From Herbaspirillum rhizosphaerae_A (GTDB taxonomy: Bacteria; Pseudomonadota; Gammaproteobacteria; Burkholderiales; Burkholderiaceae_D): 64,000 bases of DNA. The notes beneath the pieces were generated by a model that did not search any database, was not told where the DNA came from, and saw nothing but the letters and a program-made list of their open reading frames with translations. Position 1 is the first letter of the stretch, and every line of letters starts with the position of its first letter. The stretch spans positions 248,001 through 312,000 of the forward strand of contig NZ_JAQQFR010000004.1 in assembly GCF_046025915.1 (NCBI RefSeq), in the 5' to 3' direction. This document shows, in pieces, positions 17,201 through 24,586 of this stretch. Made by a program: the position numbers and the translations under genes.

Positions 17201-17691
17201 GGGATCACGATCAGCGAGCACAGTACATAGCCGTACACCAGCGGCAGGCCGAAATAGATTTCGATGGCCTGCGCCATGATGGCCGCCTCCAGCGCAAAGA
17301 AGATGAAGGTGAAGCTGGCATAGATCAGCGAGGTGACGGTCGAGCCGATATAGCCGAAGCCGGCGCCGCGCGTCAACAGATCCATGTCGACGCCATACTT
17401 GGCGGCGTAATAACTGATCGGCAAACCGGTCAGGAAAAACAGCACCACCACGCAGGCGATCGCCCAGAAGGTGTTGGTAAATCCATAACTCAGGGTGATT
17501 GCGCCGCTGATCGCTTCCAGCGCCAGGAACGAGGTTGCACCCAGCGCCGTATTGGCCAGGCGAAATTCCGACCAGCGCCGGAACGAACGCGGCGTATAGC
17601 GCAGCGCGTAGTCTTCCAGCGTCTCGTTGGCGACCCAGGTGTTGTAGTCGCGCCGGACTTTGACAATGCGTTGTATGGCGGGGTTAGTCAC
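14194..17691 (-). CDS. Hybrid histidine kinase with NCS1 permease-like sensor
   Basis: 1165 residues in five parts. Residues ~20-480 form an NCS1 (cytosine/purine/allantoin/hydantoin) permease-like domain with about 12 membrane segments (WSEFRLANTALGATSFLALE, DMDLLTRGAGFGYIGS). Residues 493-546 are rich in His (493-504) and Cys (509, 512, 524, 532, 535, 536, 542, 546), probably a metal or redox site. Two further membrane helices (~578-600, 618-642) lead to HisKA (phospho-accepting H697 in GMSHELRTP) and HATPase (DTGIGIADDD, GTGLGLAIS). A receiver follows (D939/D940, D983, K1044), then a helical tail. The fused permease makes this a transporter-like sensor, comparable in concept to SLC5-fused CbrA but with another transporter family. 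Its position, next to its regulator and divergent from an amide-uptake operon, suggests that it senses an amide or related nitrogen compound. Confidence 0.9.
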   Translation of the reverse strand: MTNPAIQRIVKVRRDYNTWVANETLEDYALRYTPRSFRRWSEFRLANTALGATSFLALEAISGAITLSYGFTNTFWAIACVVVLFFLTGLPISYYAAKYGVDMDLLTRGAGFGYIGSTVTSLIYASFTFIFFALEAAIMAQAIEIYFGLPLVYGYVLCSLIVIPMVAYGITLINRLQMWTQPVWIVLLTLPYICVLYKEPEALTNLLTFAGRAEEGGSFNIYLFGAAATVAFSLIAQIGEQVDFLRFLPEKTPANRGRWWTALLLAGPGWILLGGAKMLGGALLAFLAIQHEVPMGKAVEPTQMYLIGYQYVFSNPALVLGAVALFVVVSQIKINVTNAYAGSLAWSNFFARLTHSHPGRVVWLVFNVLIAVLLMELGVFNALEHVLALYSLVAISWIGAVVSDLVINKPLKLSPAHIEFKRAHLYDINPVGVGSMAIASILSAIAMSGVLGKLAAAMSPFIALGTALLAAPLIAIATKSRYYIAREDTLSEHVHAHKEHDHQHAQLDCVICGNQFEMPDMAHCPAYQGAICSLCCSLDARCNDRCKTPAARLPNQAFSALQALLPARFTLKLNTRIGHYLIVFGLISGGLAVVLWMLYFQQMAGISGLTPSGPDSIQSIFIKLFCTLLVLIGVGSWWLILTNESRSVAHEESERQTNLLLQEIEAHKQTDAELQRAKEAAESANLAKSRFVTGMSHELRTPLNSILGYAQILHVDATIPPARKDAIAVIRRSGEHLLSLIDGLLDIAKIEAGKMRLASDELALSEFLEQIAGMFAPQAEQKGLSFRFEKTGRIPHIVHADQKRLRQILINLLGNAVKFTDSGSVTVRVRYMREIAYFDIIDTGIGIADDDLERIFLPFERSNAANLREDIGTGLGLAISSMLTHIMGGELAVKSKVGSGSSFHLKIYLPEVHVPRLRLKLEDQMSGYIGPSKRVLVVDDQASQRLLLKEMLLPLGFDVVEADGGIACLEELARRTPDLVLLDIAMPLMDGWSVARAIRARGLTQLPIIIVSANAFESGHERSNERSNDGDGVDPPLYNDFVVKPVSYNELLSKIKQQLRIDWVSSPETSESAPPPLLPSAPEKKIVAAQPMMLVPSQEKLQALLELGSIGYAKGILKKLDDMEQQNSAYLPFTTELRQLVKQFRLNEYVTRIKEMIRHDVNNVR

Positions 17692-17857
17692 ATTTTGCTC
17701 GCGTTCATGGTGGCGGCCGTTATTGCTAAGTTAGCGCTGAGGCCGGTGCCGTCTGCCGTGCTACACGGCGGTCAGACGAAGACCCCTTGCAGGGCAGAGC
17801 AATTGCAAAATCATTACTGCTCCATGAAAGCAATTTTCAAACCAATCGGTAGGTGAG

Positions 17858-17881
17858 GGCATACGTCAAATGACGTATGCC
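17858..17881. promoter_or_regulatory. Operator candidate 1, perfect 11-bp inverted repeat
   Basis: GGCATACGTCA (17858-17868) is mirrored by TGACGTATGCC (17871-17881) with two bases between. The core TACGT-N6-ACGTA recurs at 18056. It lies upstream of a candidate promoter for the kinase gene on the - strand and is the strongest palindrome in the region. Confidence 0.65.
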
Positions 17882-18055
17882 GGAACGCCGCTTCCATCCC
17901 GTTTCACCAAAACACAGCATCGTTCTGATCTGTGATCAGGCTCTCTCTCAGCGCCTCGCCGAAAAAACGCACCAATACCATGCCGCGCGTGGGCGAAAGC
18001 TGTGCGGGTGGGCGTCATTTTCTGCGCCCGGAAGACGCCGGCATGCGCAGATTTT

Positions 18056-18071
18056 TACGTCAAACAACGTA
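18056..18071. promoter_or_regulatory. Operator candidate 2 (TACGTCAAACAACGTA)
   Basis: It matches operator 1 at 14 of 16 core positions (TACGTCAAA-NN-ACGTA) and ends immediately before the -35 box of the candidate amide-operon promoter, where a LuxR-type response regulator would activate transcription. Confidence 0.6.
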
Positions 18072-18100
18072 TTGTTGCGCCGCACCGCAAAACCTATTCT
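18072..18100 (+). promoter_or_regulatory. Candidate sigma-70 promoter of the amide operon
   Basis: TTGTTG (18072-18077), a 17-base spacer and TATTCT (18095-18100). The -35 abuts operator 2, the class II activator arrangement. The predicted transcript start is about 170 bases before urtA. Confidence 0.5.
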
Positions 18101-18148
18101 CCATCCCAGAACGAACAGAAAGAACCACCGGCAGGGAGAAAAAATCGC

Positions 18149-18241
18149 ATGCACTGCATTCGTATGCCGTGCGCTTGTGATCGCAACGGGCCGGTCTTTC
18201 TACTCGTTTTGAGGCCTTCTGAGTTCTCTGACTTTTTCTGA
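18149..18241 (+). CDS. Possible 30-codon leader peptide with three early Cys
   Basis: ATG at 18149 follows a good ribosome site (AGGGAG, about 10 bases ahead) in the 5' leader of the amide operon. The product begins MHCIRMPCACDRNGP and then is hydrophobic (VFLLVL), ending 38 bases before urtA. The position and the Cys codons at 3, 8 and 10 would suit a leader ORF used for translational attenuation, but chance occurrence cannot be excluded. Confidence 0.35.
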   Translation: MHCIRMPCACDRNGPVFLLVLRPSEFSDFF

Positions 18242-18279
18242 TCAGCACAACAACCAATAACGCTCGAAAGGAGTACCGC

Positions 18280-19542
18280 ATGTCGCACCATTCCTCTTCC
18301 AAACCGCCTTCATCCCAACGCCGCAAGATCATGATGGGCATCGTCGCAGGCGCCGCCGGTGCTGCCATGGCGCTCCCGGGCCTGGCCATGGCGCAGCAGT
18401 TCCCAACCGCCAAGATCAACACCACCAAGCTCGCCATCACCGATACCGAAGTCACCGTCGGTCAGCTGCACTCGGCTACCGGCACTATGGCGATCAGCGA
18501 AACCGGTTCTATCCAGGCCGAGCGTCTGGCGATCGATCAGATCAACTCCATGGGCGGGATCCTCGGTCGCAAGATCAAGATCATCCAGGAAGACGGCGCC
18601 AGCGACTGGCCGACCTTCGCCGAAAAAGCCAAGAAGCTGCTTGAGAACGATCACGTCGCCGCCGTCTTCGGCTGCTGGACATCGGCCTCGCGCAAGGCCG
18701 TGCTGCCGGTCTTCGAAAAAGACAACGGCCTGCTCTACTACCCGACTTTCTACGAAGGTCTGGAGCAGTCCAAGAACGTCTTCTATACCGGGCAGGAAGC
18801 CACGCAGCAAGTGCTTGCCGGCCTGAACTGGGTGGCAAAAGAGAAGAAGGCCAAAACCTTCTTCCTGATCGGTTCCGACTACATCTGGCCGCGCACTTCC
18901 AACAAGATCGCCCGCAAGCACATCGAAAACGTGCTCAAGGGTTCGGTGGTCGGAGAAGAGTACTACCCATTGGGTAATACTCAATTTGGCTCGCTGATCA
19001 ACAAGATCAAGCTGAAAAAACCGGATGTAATTTTTGCCGACGTGGTCGGCGGCAGTAACGTTGCGTTCTACAAGCAGCTGAAGGCTGCCGGCGTCACCGC
19101 CAAGACACAAAACCTGCTGACCATCTCCGTGACAGAAGATGAAATGCTTGGTATCGGCGGCGAAAACGTCGAAGGCTTCTACGCCTCCATGAAATATTTC
19201 CAAAGCCTCGACAATCCGAACAACAAGAAATTCGTGGCCGAGTTCAAGGCCAAGTTTGGCGCCAATTCGGTGATCGGCGACGTGACGCAAGCAGCTTACC
19301 TCGGCCCATGGCTGTGGAAGGCCGCGGTTGAAAAGGCCGGCAGCTTCGACGTCGACAAGGTCGTCGCCGCTTCGCCGGGGCTGGAGCTGAAGACTGCTCC
19401 GGAAGGCTACGTCAAGGTCCACGCCAACCATCACCTGTGGAGCAAGACTCGTATCGGCGAAGCGCAGAAGGATGGTCAGTTCAAGGTCATCTATGAGTCG
19501 GACCTGATCGAACCGAATCCTTTCCCTAAGGGGTATCAATAA
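18280..19542 (+). CDS. urtA: Urea/short-chain amide ABC transporter, periplasmic binding protein
   Basis: 420-residue UrtA/FmdD-family binding protein. The N-terminus carries a twin-Arg motif (SSQRRKIMMG) before a hydrophobic stretch ending in AMA, so export may use Tat. The mature part has the family segments TVTVGQLHSATGTMAISETG-like ligand-binding entry, GCWTSASRKAVLPVFEKDNGLLYYPTFYEG and GSDYIWPRTSNKIA. It delivers urea-type ligands to the UrtB/UrtC channel. The ribosome site AAAGGAG is strong. As first gene of the operon leading to amidase and formamidase, the likely ligand here is a short-chain amide or formamide rather than urea; no urease gene is in the window. Confidence 0.9.
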   Translation: MSHHSSSKPPSSQRRKIMMGIVAGAAGAAMALPGLAMAQQFPTAKINTTKLAITDTEVTVGQLHSATGTMAISETGSIQAERLAIDQINSMGGILGRKIKIIQEDGASDWPTFAEKAKKLLENDHVAAVFGCWTSASRKAVLPVFEKDNGLLYYPTFYEGLEQSKNVFYTGQEATQQVLAGLNWVAKEKKAKTFFLIGSDYIWPRTSNKIARKHIENVLKGSVVGEEYYPLGNTQFGSLINKIKLKKPDVIFADVVGGSNVAFYKQLKAAGVTAKTQNLLTISVTEDEMLGIGGENVEGFYASMKYFQSLDNPNNKKFVAEFKAKFGANSVIGDVTQAAYLGPWLWKAAVEKAGSFDVDKVVAASPGLELKTAPEGYVKVHANHHLWSKTRIGEAQKDGQFKVIYESDLIEPNPFPKGYQ

Positions 19543-19560
19543 GCACTGCTGATCATTTCT

Positions 19561-19649
19561 CCGTCGTCCTGACGAAAGTCAGGATCCAGCGTCGTCACGG
19601 TGAGCAAGTGCTGGACGCCACTGGGTCCCAGCGTTCGCTGGGACGACGG
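19561..19649. mobile_element. MITE-like palindromic repeat between urtA and urtB
   Basis: Ends CCGTCGTCC (19561-19569) and GGACGACGG (19641-19649) are exact inverted repeats. Inside are two small hairpins, CCTGACGAAAGTCAGG (19568-19583) and CCCAGCGTTCGCTGGG (19627-19642), joined by CCAG...CTGG arms. This matches the short non-coding dispersed palindromes common in Beta- and Gammaproteobacteria. Total length 89 bases, no coding content. Confidence 0.7.
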
Positions 19650-19808
19650 CATAGATGGTCGGGTGGTCGTAGTTTGCACAGTTTGATTTGTTGGCAGCAA
19701 AGCGGCGGCGTCTGTAGTGACATGCGGGCGCTGCCGCCCAAGTCATTGAATAGCTGAATAACTGAAATCTTCAACACCAATTCTTAACCACCCAGGGCGG
19801 GAGTCAAC

Positions 19809-20726
19809 ATGGTTTCTCTATCCGAATTTTTCGCCATCTTCGCCATGCAGGGCTTCAACGGCCTGTCGGTATTTTGCGTGTTGCTGCTGATGGCTCTGGG
19901 CCTGGCGATCATCTTCGGGCAGATGGGCGTGATCAACATGGCGCACGGCGAGTTTCTGACCATCGGCGCTTATATCACTTATCTCCTGTCGCATCTGACG
20001 ACGACTTACGCACCCAGCCTGCAGCCGTACTACTTCTTCGGCGCGGTGGTGCTGTCCTTCATCGTTGCTTATGGCTTCGGCTATCTCACTGAGCTGCTGC
20101 TGATCAGCCGCCTCTACAAGCGCCCGCTCGACACGCTGCTGGCGACCTGGGGTTTGAGCCTGGCGATGCAGCAGACTTTCCGCTCTATCTTCGGCGCCAA
20201 AGAAGTCAGCGCCACCTTGCCTGACTGGCTGCTGGGTTCGTTCAAGCCGACCGATGCCATCGATATCCCGATCAACGGTCTGTTCATGATGTGTCTGACG
20301 GTCTTGCTGACCGGCGGCATCTTCATCCTGCTGTTCCGTTCGCGCTGGGGTTTGCAGGTGCGCGCCACGATGCAGAACCGTGTCATGAGCGGCGCCGTCG
20401 GCATCAATACCCGCAAGGTCGACCGCACTACTTTCGCCTTGGGTTGCGGCGTGGCGGGTGTGGCCGGTGCAGCCTTCACCACGATCGGTTCGACCGGCCC
20501 CACCAGCGGCTCACTGTACATCGTCGACACCTTCCTGGTGGTGGTGTTCGGCGGTGCGCAAAGCCTGATCGGCACGATTGCCTCGGCCTTCTCGATTGCG
20601 CAGACGCAATCCACAGCAGAGTTTTTCCTGACCGGCTCAATGGCCAAGGTGCTGACGTTGTCGGCGGTAATCCTGATCCTGATGCTGCGTCCGCAGGGAT
20701 TGTTCTCGGCACGCGTACGTAAATAA
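19809..20726 (+). CDS. urtB: Urea/amide ABC transporter permease UrtB type
   Basis: 305-residue inner-membrane permease of the LivH/UrtB class with about eight membrane helices. The signature GQMGVINMAHGEFLTIGAYI is present near residues 37-56 and the conserved RATMQNRVMSGAVGINTRKVDRTTFALGCGVAGVAGA region near residue 190-225. It forms the channel heterodimer with the product of the next gene. It is separated from urtA by 266 bases containing the palindromic element, while the remaining genes are closely packed; this gap could lower expression of the membrane subunits relative to the binding protein. Confidence 0.91.
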   Translation: MVSLSEFFAIFAMQGFNGLSVFCVLLLMALGLAIIFGQMGVINMAHGEFLTIGAYITYLLSHLTTTYAPSLQPYYFFGAVVLSFIVAYGFGYLTELLLISRLYKRPLDTLLATWGLSLAMQQTFRSIFGAKEVSATLPDWLLGSFKPTDAIDIPINGLFMMCLTVLLTGGIFILLFRSRWGLQVRATMQNRVMSGAVGINTRKVDRTTFALGCGVAGVAGAAFTTIGSTGPTSGSLYIVDTFLVVVFGGAQSLIGTIASAFSIAQTQSTAEFFLTGSMAKVLTLSAVILILMLRPQGLFSARVRK

Positions 20727-20760
20727 ATCGTCTTACAGATTCCCTCCGCGAGGTTCGACA

Positions 20761-21951
20761 ATGAATGCAGCATACGAAAAATTATTGGGCGGCAGATCCG
20801 GATTGATCGGACTGCTGATATTGGGAGTGCTGTTGCTGGTGATCTTTCCGCTGGGCCTGGACATCTTCCGTCTCAACCTGGTCGGCAAATACCTGTCCTA
20901 CGCTTTCGTCGCCGTCGGCCTGGTGCTGTGCTGGGGTTACGGCGGCATCCTGAGCCTCGGCCAGGGCGTGTTTTTCGGCGTCGGCGGCTACTGCATGGCG
21001 ATGTTCCTGAAGCTGGAAGCATCCGACCCGATCAGCACCAAGATCCAGTCCACGCCCGGCATCCCCGACTTCATGGACTGGAACCAGATTACCTCGCTGC
21101 CGACAATGTGGCAGCCCTTCCACAGCTTCAGTTTCACCGTACTGGCGGTGCTGGCGGTACCGACTCTGCTGGCGCTGATCATTGGCATGGCGATGTTCAA
21201 ACGCCGTGTCGGCGACGTGTACTTTTCCATCGTGACGCAAGCGATTGCGGCGATCCTGTCGATCCTGATCATCGGCCAGCAAGGTCTGACCGGCGGCGTC
21301 AACGGCATCACTGATCTGAAGACGCTGATGGGCTGGGATATCCGCACCGATAGCGCCAAGATGATTCTGTACTTCGTCAATGCCGGTTTGCTGTTCGCCT
21401 GCATCCTGTTTGGTCGCTACATCCTGACCTCCAAGCTCGGCCGCCTGCTGATGGCGATGCGCGACAAGGAAGAGCGCGTGCGCTTCTCCGGTTACGACGT
21501 CGCCAGTTTCAAGGTATTCGTGTTCTGTGTCGCGGCGATGTTCTCGGCGATCGGCGGTGCGATGTTCACCTTGCAGGTTGGCTTCATGTCGCCGTCCTTC
21601 GTCGGTATCGTGCCATCGATCGAGATGGTGATCTACGCCGCGGTCGGCGGTCGCATGTCGCTGCTTGGCGCGGTGTACGGCACCTTGCTGGTCAACTTCG
21701 GCAAGACCTATTTCTCCGAAACTTTTCCCGAGCTGTGGCTGTTCCTGATGGGTGGTCTGTTCATCGCGGTGGTGATGTACTTCCCCAACGGCCTGGCCGG
21801 CGTATATGAAAAGCAAGGGAAACGTCTGATAGCAAAGTTCAGCCGCAAGCCGAAGGCGGCCGAACCGGAGTCTGTAAAACCGAAAGCTGCTGCCAAACCT
21901 GACAAAACCGATATCGCCATCGACGGCGCCAACCTGGAGGCCAGCAAATGA
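20761..21951 (+). CDS. urtC: Urea/amide ABC transporter permease UrtC type
   Basis: 396-residue LivM/UrtC-class permease. It contains WGYGGILSLGQGVFFGVGGYCMAMFL (residues ~58-82), TGGVNGITDL and the EAA-like loop DKEERVRFSGYDVASFKVFVFC. The C-terminus carries a Lys/Ala/Pro-rich cytoplasmic tail of about 45 residues, longer than the transport core needs. Its stop overlaps the start of urtD by four bases (ATGA), indicating coupled translation. It pairs with UrtB in the membrane. Confidence 0.91.
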   Translation: MNAAYEKLLGGRSGLIGLLILGVLLLVIFPLGLDIFRLNLVGKYLSYAFVAVGLVLCWGYGGILSLGQGVFFGVGGYCMAMFLKLEASDPISTKIQSTPGIPDFMDWNQITSLPTMWQPFHSFSFTVLAVLAVPTLLALIIGMAMFKRRVGDVYFSIVTQAIAAILSILIIGQQGLTGGVNGITDLKTLMGWDIRTDSAKMILYFVNAGLLFACILFGRYILTSKLGRLLMAMRDKEERVRFSGYDVASFKVFVFCVAAMFSAIGGAMFTLQVGFMSPSFVGIVPSIEMVIYAAVGGRMSLLGAVYGTLLVNFGKTYFSETFPELWLFLMGGLFIAVVMYFPNGLAGVYEKQGKRLIAKFSRKPKAAEPESVKPKAAAKPDKTDIAIDGANLEASK

Positions 21952-22715
21952 GCAACGCACCTATCGGATTCGAATCGACCGACCATCCTGTGCTGGCGAT
22001 TGAAGATCTCACCGTTTCCTTCGATGGCTTCAAGGCAGTGGACAAGCTCAACCTGTATGTCCAGCGCAATGAAGTGCGTGTGGTCATCGGCCCCAACGGT
22101 GCCGGCAAGACCACCGTGCTGGATCTGATCTGCGGCAAGACGCAGGCGACATCGGGCAGCATTCGTTTCAACAATCATGAGCTGACCAAGATGAGCGAGC
22201 ACGCCATCGTGCGCGTCGGTGTGGGCCGCAAATTTCAGACGCCTTCGATCTACGAAAACCTCAGCGTATTCGAGAACCTGGAGATGTCTTTTCCGCGTGG
22301 CCGCAAGGTGTTCGGTGCGCTGACGTTCAAGCGTTCACCAGATGTGGTTGCACGTGTTGAGTCGGTGGCGGCGGAAATCTTCCTCGACCAGCATCTGTAC
22401 ACCCAGGCCGACCTGTTATCGCATGGCCAGAAGCAATGGCTGGAGATCGGCATGTTGCTGATGCAGGAGCCTGAGCTATTGATGCTGGACGAACCGGTCG
22501 CCGGCATGAGCGTGTCCGAGCGCGAAAAGACTGCGCAACTCTTGGGGCGCATCAGCCAGGGCCGTTCAGTGGTGGTGATCGAACACGATATGGATTTCGT
22601 CAAGAGCATCGCGCACAAGGTGACCGTGCTGCATCAGGGAAAAATTCTCGCCGAGGGCAGCATGGACAAGGTGCAGTCTGACCCGAAAGTAATCGACGTC
22701 TATTTAGGTCACTAA
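21948..22715 (+). CDS. urtD: Urea/amide ABC transporter ATPase UrtD type
   Basis: 255-residue LivG/UrtD-class ATPase. Walker A GPNGAGKTT, Q-loop FQTPSIYENLSVFENL, signature LSHGQKQWLEIG (degenerate LSGGQ as usual in UrtD), Walker B LLMLDEPVAGM and switch H in VVVIEHDMDF. It forms a heterodimer with UrtE and energises import on the cytoplasmic face. Coupled to urtC by a 4-base overlap and followed by urtE after 19 bases. Confidence 0.93.
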   Translation: MSNAPIGFESTDHPVLAIEDLTVSFDGFKAVDKLNLYVQRNEVRVVIGPNGAGKTTVLDLICGKTQATSGSIRFNNHELTKMSEHAIVRVGVGRKFQTPSIYENLSVFENLEMSFPRGRKVFGALTFKRSPDVVARVESVAAEIFLDQHLYTQADLLSHGQKQWLEIGMLLMQEPELLMLDEPVAGMSVSEREKTAQLLGRISQGRSVVVIEHDMDFVKSIAHKVTVLHQGKILAEGSMDKVQSDPKVIDVYLGH

Positions 22716-22734
22716 TTCATTCCCGGAGCCAGCC

Positions 22735-23424
22735 ATGTTTAACGTATCGCACCTCGCCTCCGGCTACGGCCAGAGCGCCGTCATTCACGACATCAACCTG
22801 TCGGTGGCGAAGGAAGAAATCGTCGCCGTCATGGGCCGCAACGGCATGGGCAAGACCACGCTGTTCAAGACGCTGATGGGCATCCTCCCGCTGCGCGACG
22901 GCAGCATCAAAATCGATGGCGTCGAACTTGGCGCCATGGAAAGCCATCAGCGCGTCTCGCGCGGCGTGGCTTACGTGCCGCAGGGACGCATGATTTTTCC
23001 CGGCATGACGGTGCTGGAAAACATCCAGACCGGCCTCGCCGCCGATGCGCGCGGCAAGGTGCCGGACGAGTTGTATGCATTGTTCCCGGTGCTGTACGAA
23101 ATGCGTAGCCGAAAGGGCGGCAATCTGTCGGGCGGGCAGCAACAGCAACTGGCGATTGCGCGCGCACTGGCGACCAATCCTCGTGTGTTGCTGCTGGATG
23201 AGCCGACCGAAGGCATCCAGCCGTCCATCATCAAGGACATCGCACGCAGCTTGAAAGAGATCCGCAAGATTCGCGAACTCACTATCATCGTGTCGGAACA
23301 GGTGTTGAGTTTCACGCTGGAGATCGCCGATCGTTTTCTGGTGATCGACAAGGGCCGCTTCGTCTATGAAGACACGCGCGACAACGTCGATGCACCGACC
23401 ATCAGCAAGTATTTGTCGGTTTAA
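22735..23424 (+). CDS. urtE: Urea/amide ABC transporter ATPase UrtE type
   Basis: 229-residue LivF/UrtE-class ATPase. Walker A GRNGMGKTT, the family loop YVPQGRMIFPGMTVLENIQTG, signature LSGGQQQQLAIARAL, Walker B VLLLDEPTEGIQPSI and the terminal ISKYLSV seen in UrtE proteins. Completes the five-part importer. The gap to amiE is 52 bases with no terminator, so the hydrolases belong to the same transcript. Confidence 0.93.
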   Translation: MFNVSHLASGYGQSAVIHDINLSVAKEEIVAVMGRNGMGKTTLFKTLMGILPLRDGSIKIDGVELGAMESHQRVSRGVAYVPQGRMIFPGMTVLENIQTGLAADARGKVPDELYALFPVLYEMRSRKGGNLSGGQQQQLAIARALATNPRVLLLDEPTEGIQPSIIKDIARSLKEIRKIRELTIIVSEQVLSFTLEIADRFLVIDKGRFVYEDTRDNVDAPTISKYLSV

Positions 23425-23476
23425 TTTTCTGCGCAGTTAGTTTGTATATCGACAGTCTTTAAGGAGGAGCAACACC

Positions 23477-24499
23477 ATGAGGCACGGAGACATATCAAGC
23501 AGTAAAGACGCGGTAGGCGTGGCGGTCGTCAATTACAAGATGCCGCGCCTGCATAACCGCGCAGAGGTAATGGACAACGTCAACAAGATCGCGGCCATGC
23601 TGATCGGCATGAAGCAGGGTTTGCCCGGCCTCGATCTTGTCATTTTTCCCGAGTACTCGACGCACGGGATCATGTACGACGAGAAGGAAATGTACGACAC
23701 CGCCGCCACCATTCCCGGTGAAGAGACGCGCGTGTTCTCGGAAGCCTGCCGTATTGCCGACGTCTGGGGCGTGTTCTCACTGACCGGCGAGCGTCATGAA
23801 GAACATCCGCACAAGGCGCCTTACAACACGCTGATCCTGATCAACAACCAGGGCGAGATCGTGCAGAAGTACCGCAAGATCATGCCGTGGACACCGATTG
23901 AGGGTTGGTATCCGGGCGACACGACCTATGTTTGCGACGGGCCCAAGGGGCTGAAGATCAGCCTGATCATCTGCGACGACGGTAACTATCCGGAAATCTG
24001 GCGCGACTGCGCCATGAAGGGCGCCGAACTGATCGTGCGTTGCCAGGGCTACATGTATCCGGCCAAGGATCAGCAAGTGCTGGTCGCAAAAGCGATGGCC
24101 TGGATGAACAACGTCTACGTCGCCGTTGCCAACGCGGCCGGCTTTGACGGCGTGTATTCCTATTTCGGTCACTCGGCGATTGTTGGTTTCGACGGACGCA
24201 CATTGGGCGAATGCGAGACCGAAGAGATGGGTATCCAGTATGCCGAACTGTCGGTCAGTGCGATCCGCGATGCACGCCGCAACTGGCAGTCGCAGAACCA
24301 TCTGTTCAAGCTGCTGCATCGCGGCTACACCGGCAAGATCAACTCCGGCGAATCGTCGGCCGGCGTGGCCGATTGCCCCTTCGATTTCTACAAGACCTGG
24401 GTCAACGACCCGCAGGCGGCACGCGCCAAGGTCGAAGCGATCACGCGCAAGACCGCCGGCACGCCGGAGTGTCCGGTGCCGGGTATTCCGAACGAATAG
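23477..24499 (+). CDS. amiE: Aliphatic amidase
   Basis: 340-residue cytosolic nitrilase-superfamily enzyme that hydrolyses short aliphatic amides to the acid and ammonia. It is nearly collinear with Pseudomonas aeruginosa AmiE as I remember it (MRHGDISSS start, VWGVFSLTGERHEEHP, CDDGNYPEIWRDCAMKGAELIV). Catalytic residues fall at the same numbers: Glu59 (FPEY), Lys134 (KYRK) and Cys166 (ICDDGN). The C-terminus is a little shorter. The ribosome site AGGAGG is strong. Unlike in Pseudomonas, it sits behind a complete ABC importer and before a formamidase, and the regulator is a two-component system, not AmiC/AmiR. Confidence 0.95.
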   Translation: MRHGDISSSKDAVGVAVVNYKMPRLHNRAEVMDNVNKIAAMLIGMKQGLPGLDLVIFPEYSTHGIMYDEKEMYDTAATIPGEETRVFSEACRIADVWGVFSLTGERHEEHPHKAPYNTLILINNQGEIVQKYRKIMPWTPIEGWYPGDTTYVCDGPKGLKISLIICDDGNYPEIWRDCAMKGAELIVRCQGYMYPAKDQQVLVAKAMAWMNNVYVAVANAAGFDGVYSYFGHSAIVGFDGRTLGECETEEMGIQYAELSVSAIRDARRNWQSQNHLFKLLHRGYTGKINSGESSAGVADCPFDFYKTWVNDPQAARAKVEAITRKTAGTPECPVPGIPNE

Positions 24500-24586
24500 C
24501 CGTAACGAACAGCTGTAACGAACAGTAGCAACGAGAACCCCTATTTCACGCACGAACCACATGAACCAAACGAGAAGGAGAGTCGC

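Larger units (their letters stand above)
17692..18279. promoter_or_regulatory. Divergent control region of kinase gene and amide operon
   Basis: 588 bases hold two copies of the same palindrome (17862-17877 and 18056-18071), a sigma-70-like promoter directly after the second, a leader of about 170 bases with a short ORF, and, on the - strand, a possible kinase-gene promoter (TTGAAA at 17840-17835 with a TAATGA 18 bases on). No sigma-54 -24/-12 site was seen. Confidence 0.65.

Noticed and set aside
14953..17856. Long plus-strand frames (327 and 439 codons) inside the kinase gene
   Set aside because: Antisense shadows; the minus strand has unmistakable permease and kinase motifs, and the plus frames have no ribosome sites or domains.
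17692..18279. Sigma-54 (NtrC) promoter for the amide operon
   Set aside because: I looked for GG-N10-GC with TGGC/TTGC and found no convincing copy.
18310..19539. 409-codon minus-strand frame opposite urtA
   Set aside because: Shadow of a clear binding-protein gene; composition is not protein-like.
18280..23424. Branched-chain amino-acid (Liv) importer
   Set aside because: Subunits resemble Liv, but UrtA-type segments, the UrtD signature LSHGQ and the amidase neighbours favour the urea/amide class.
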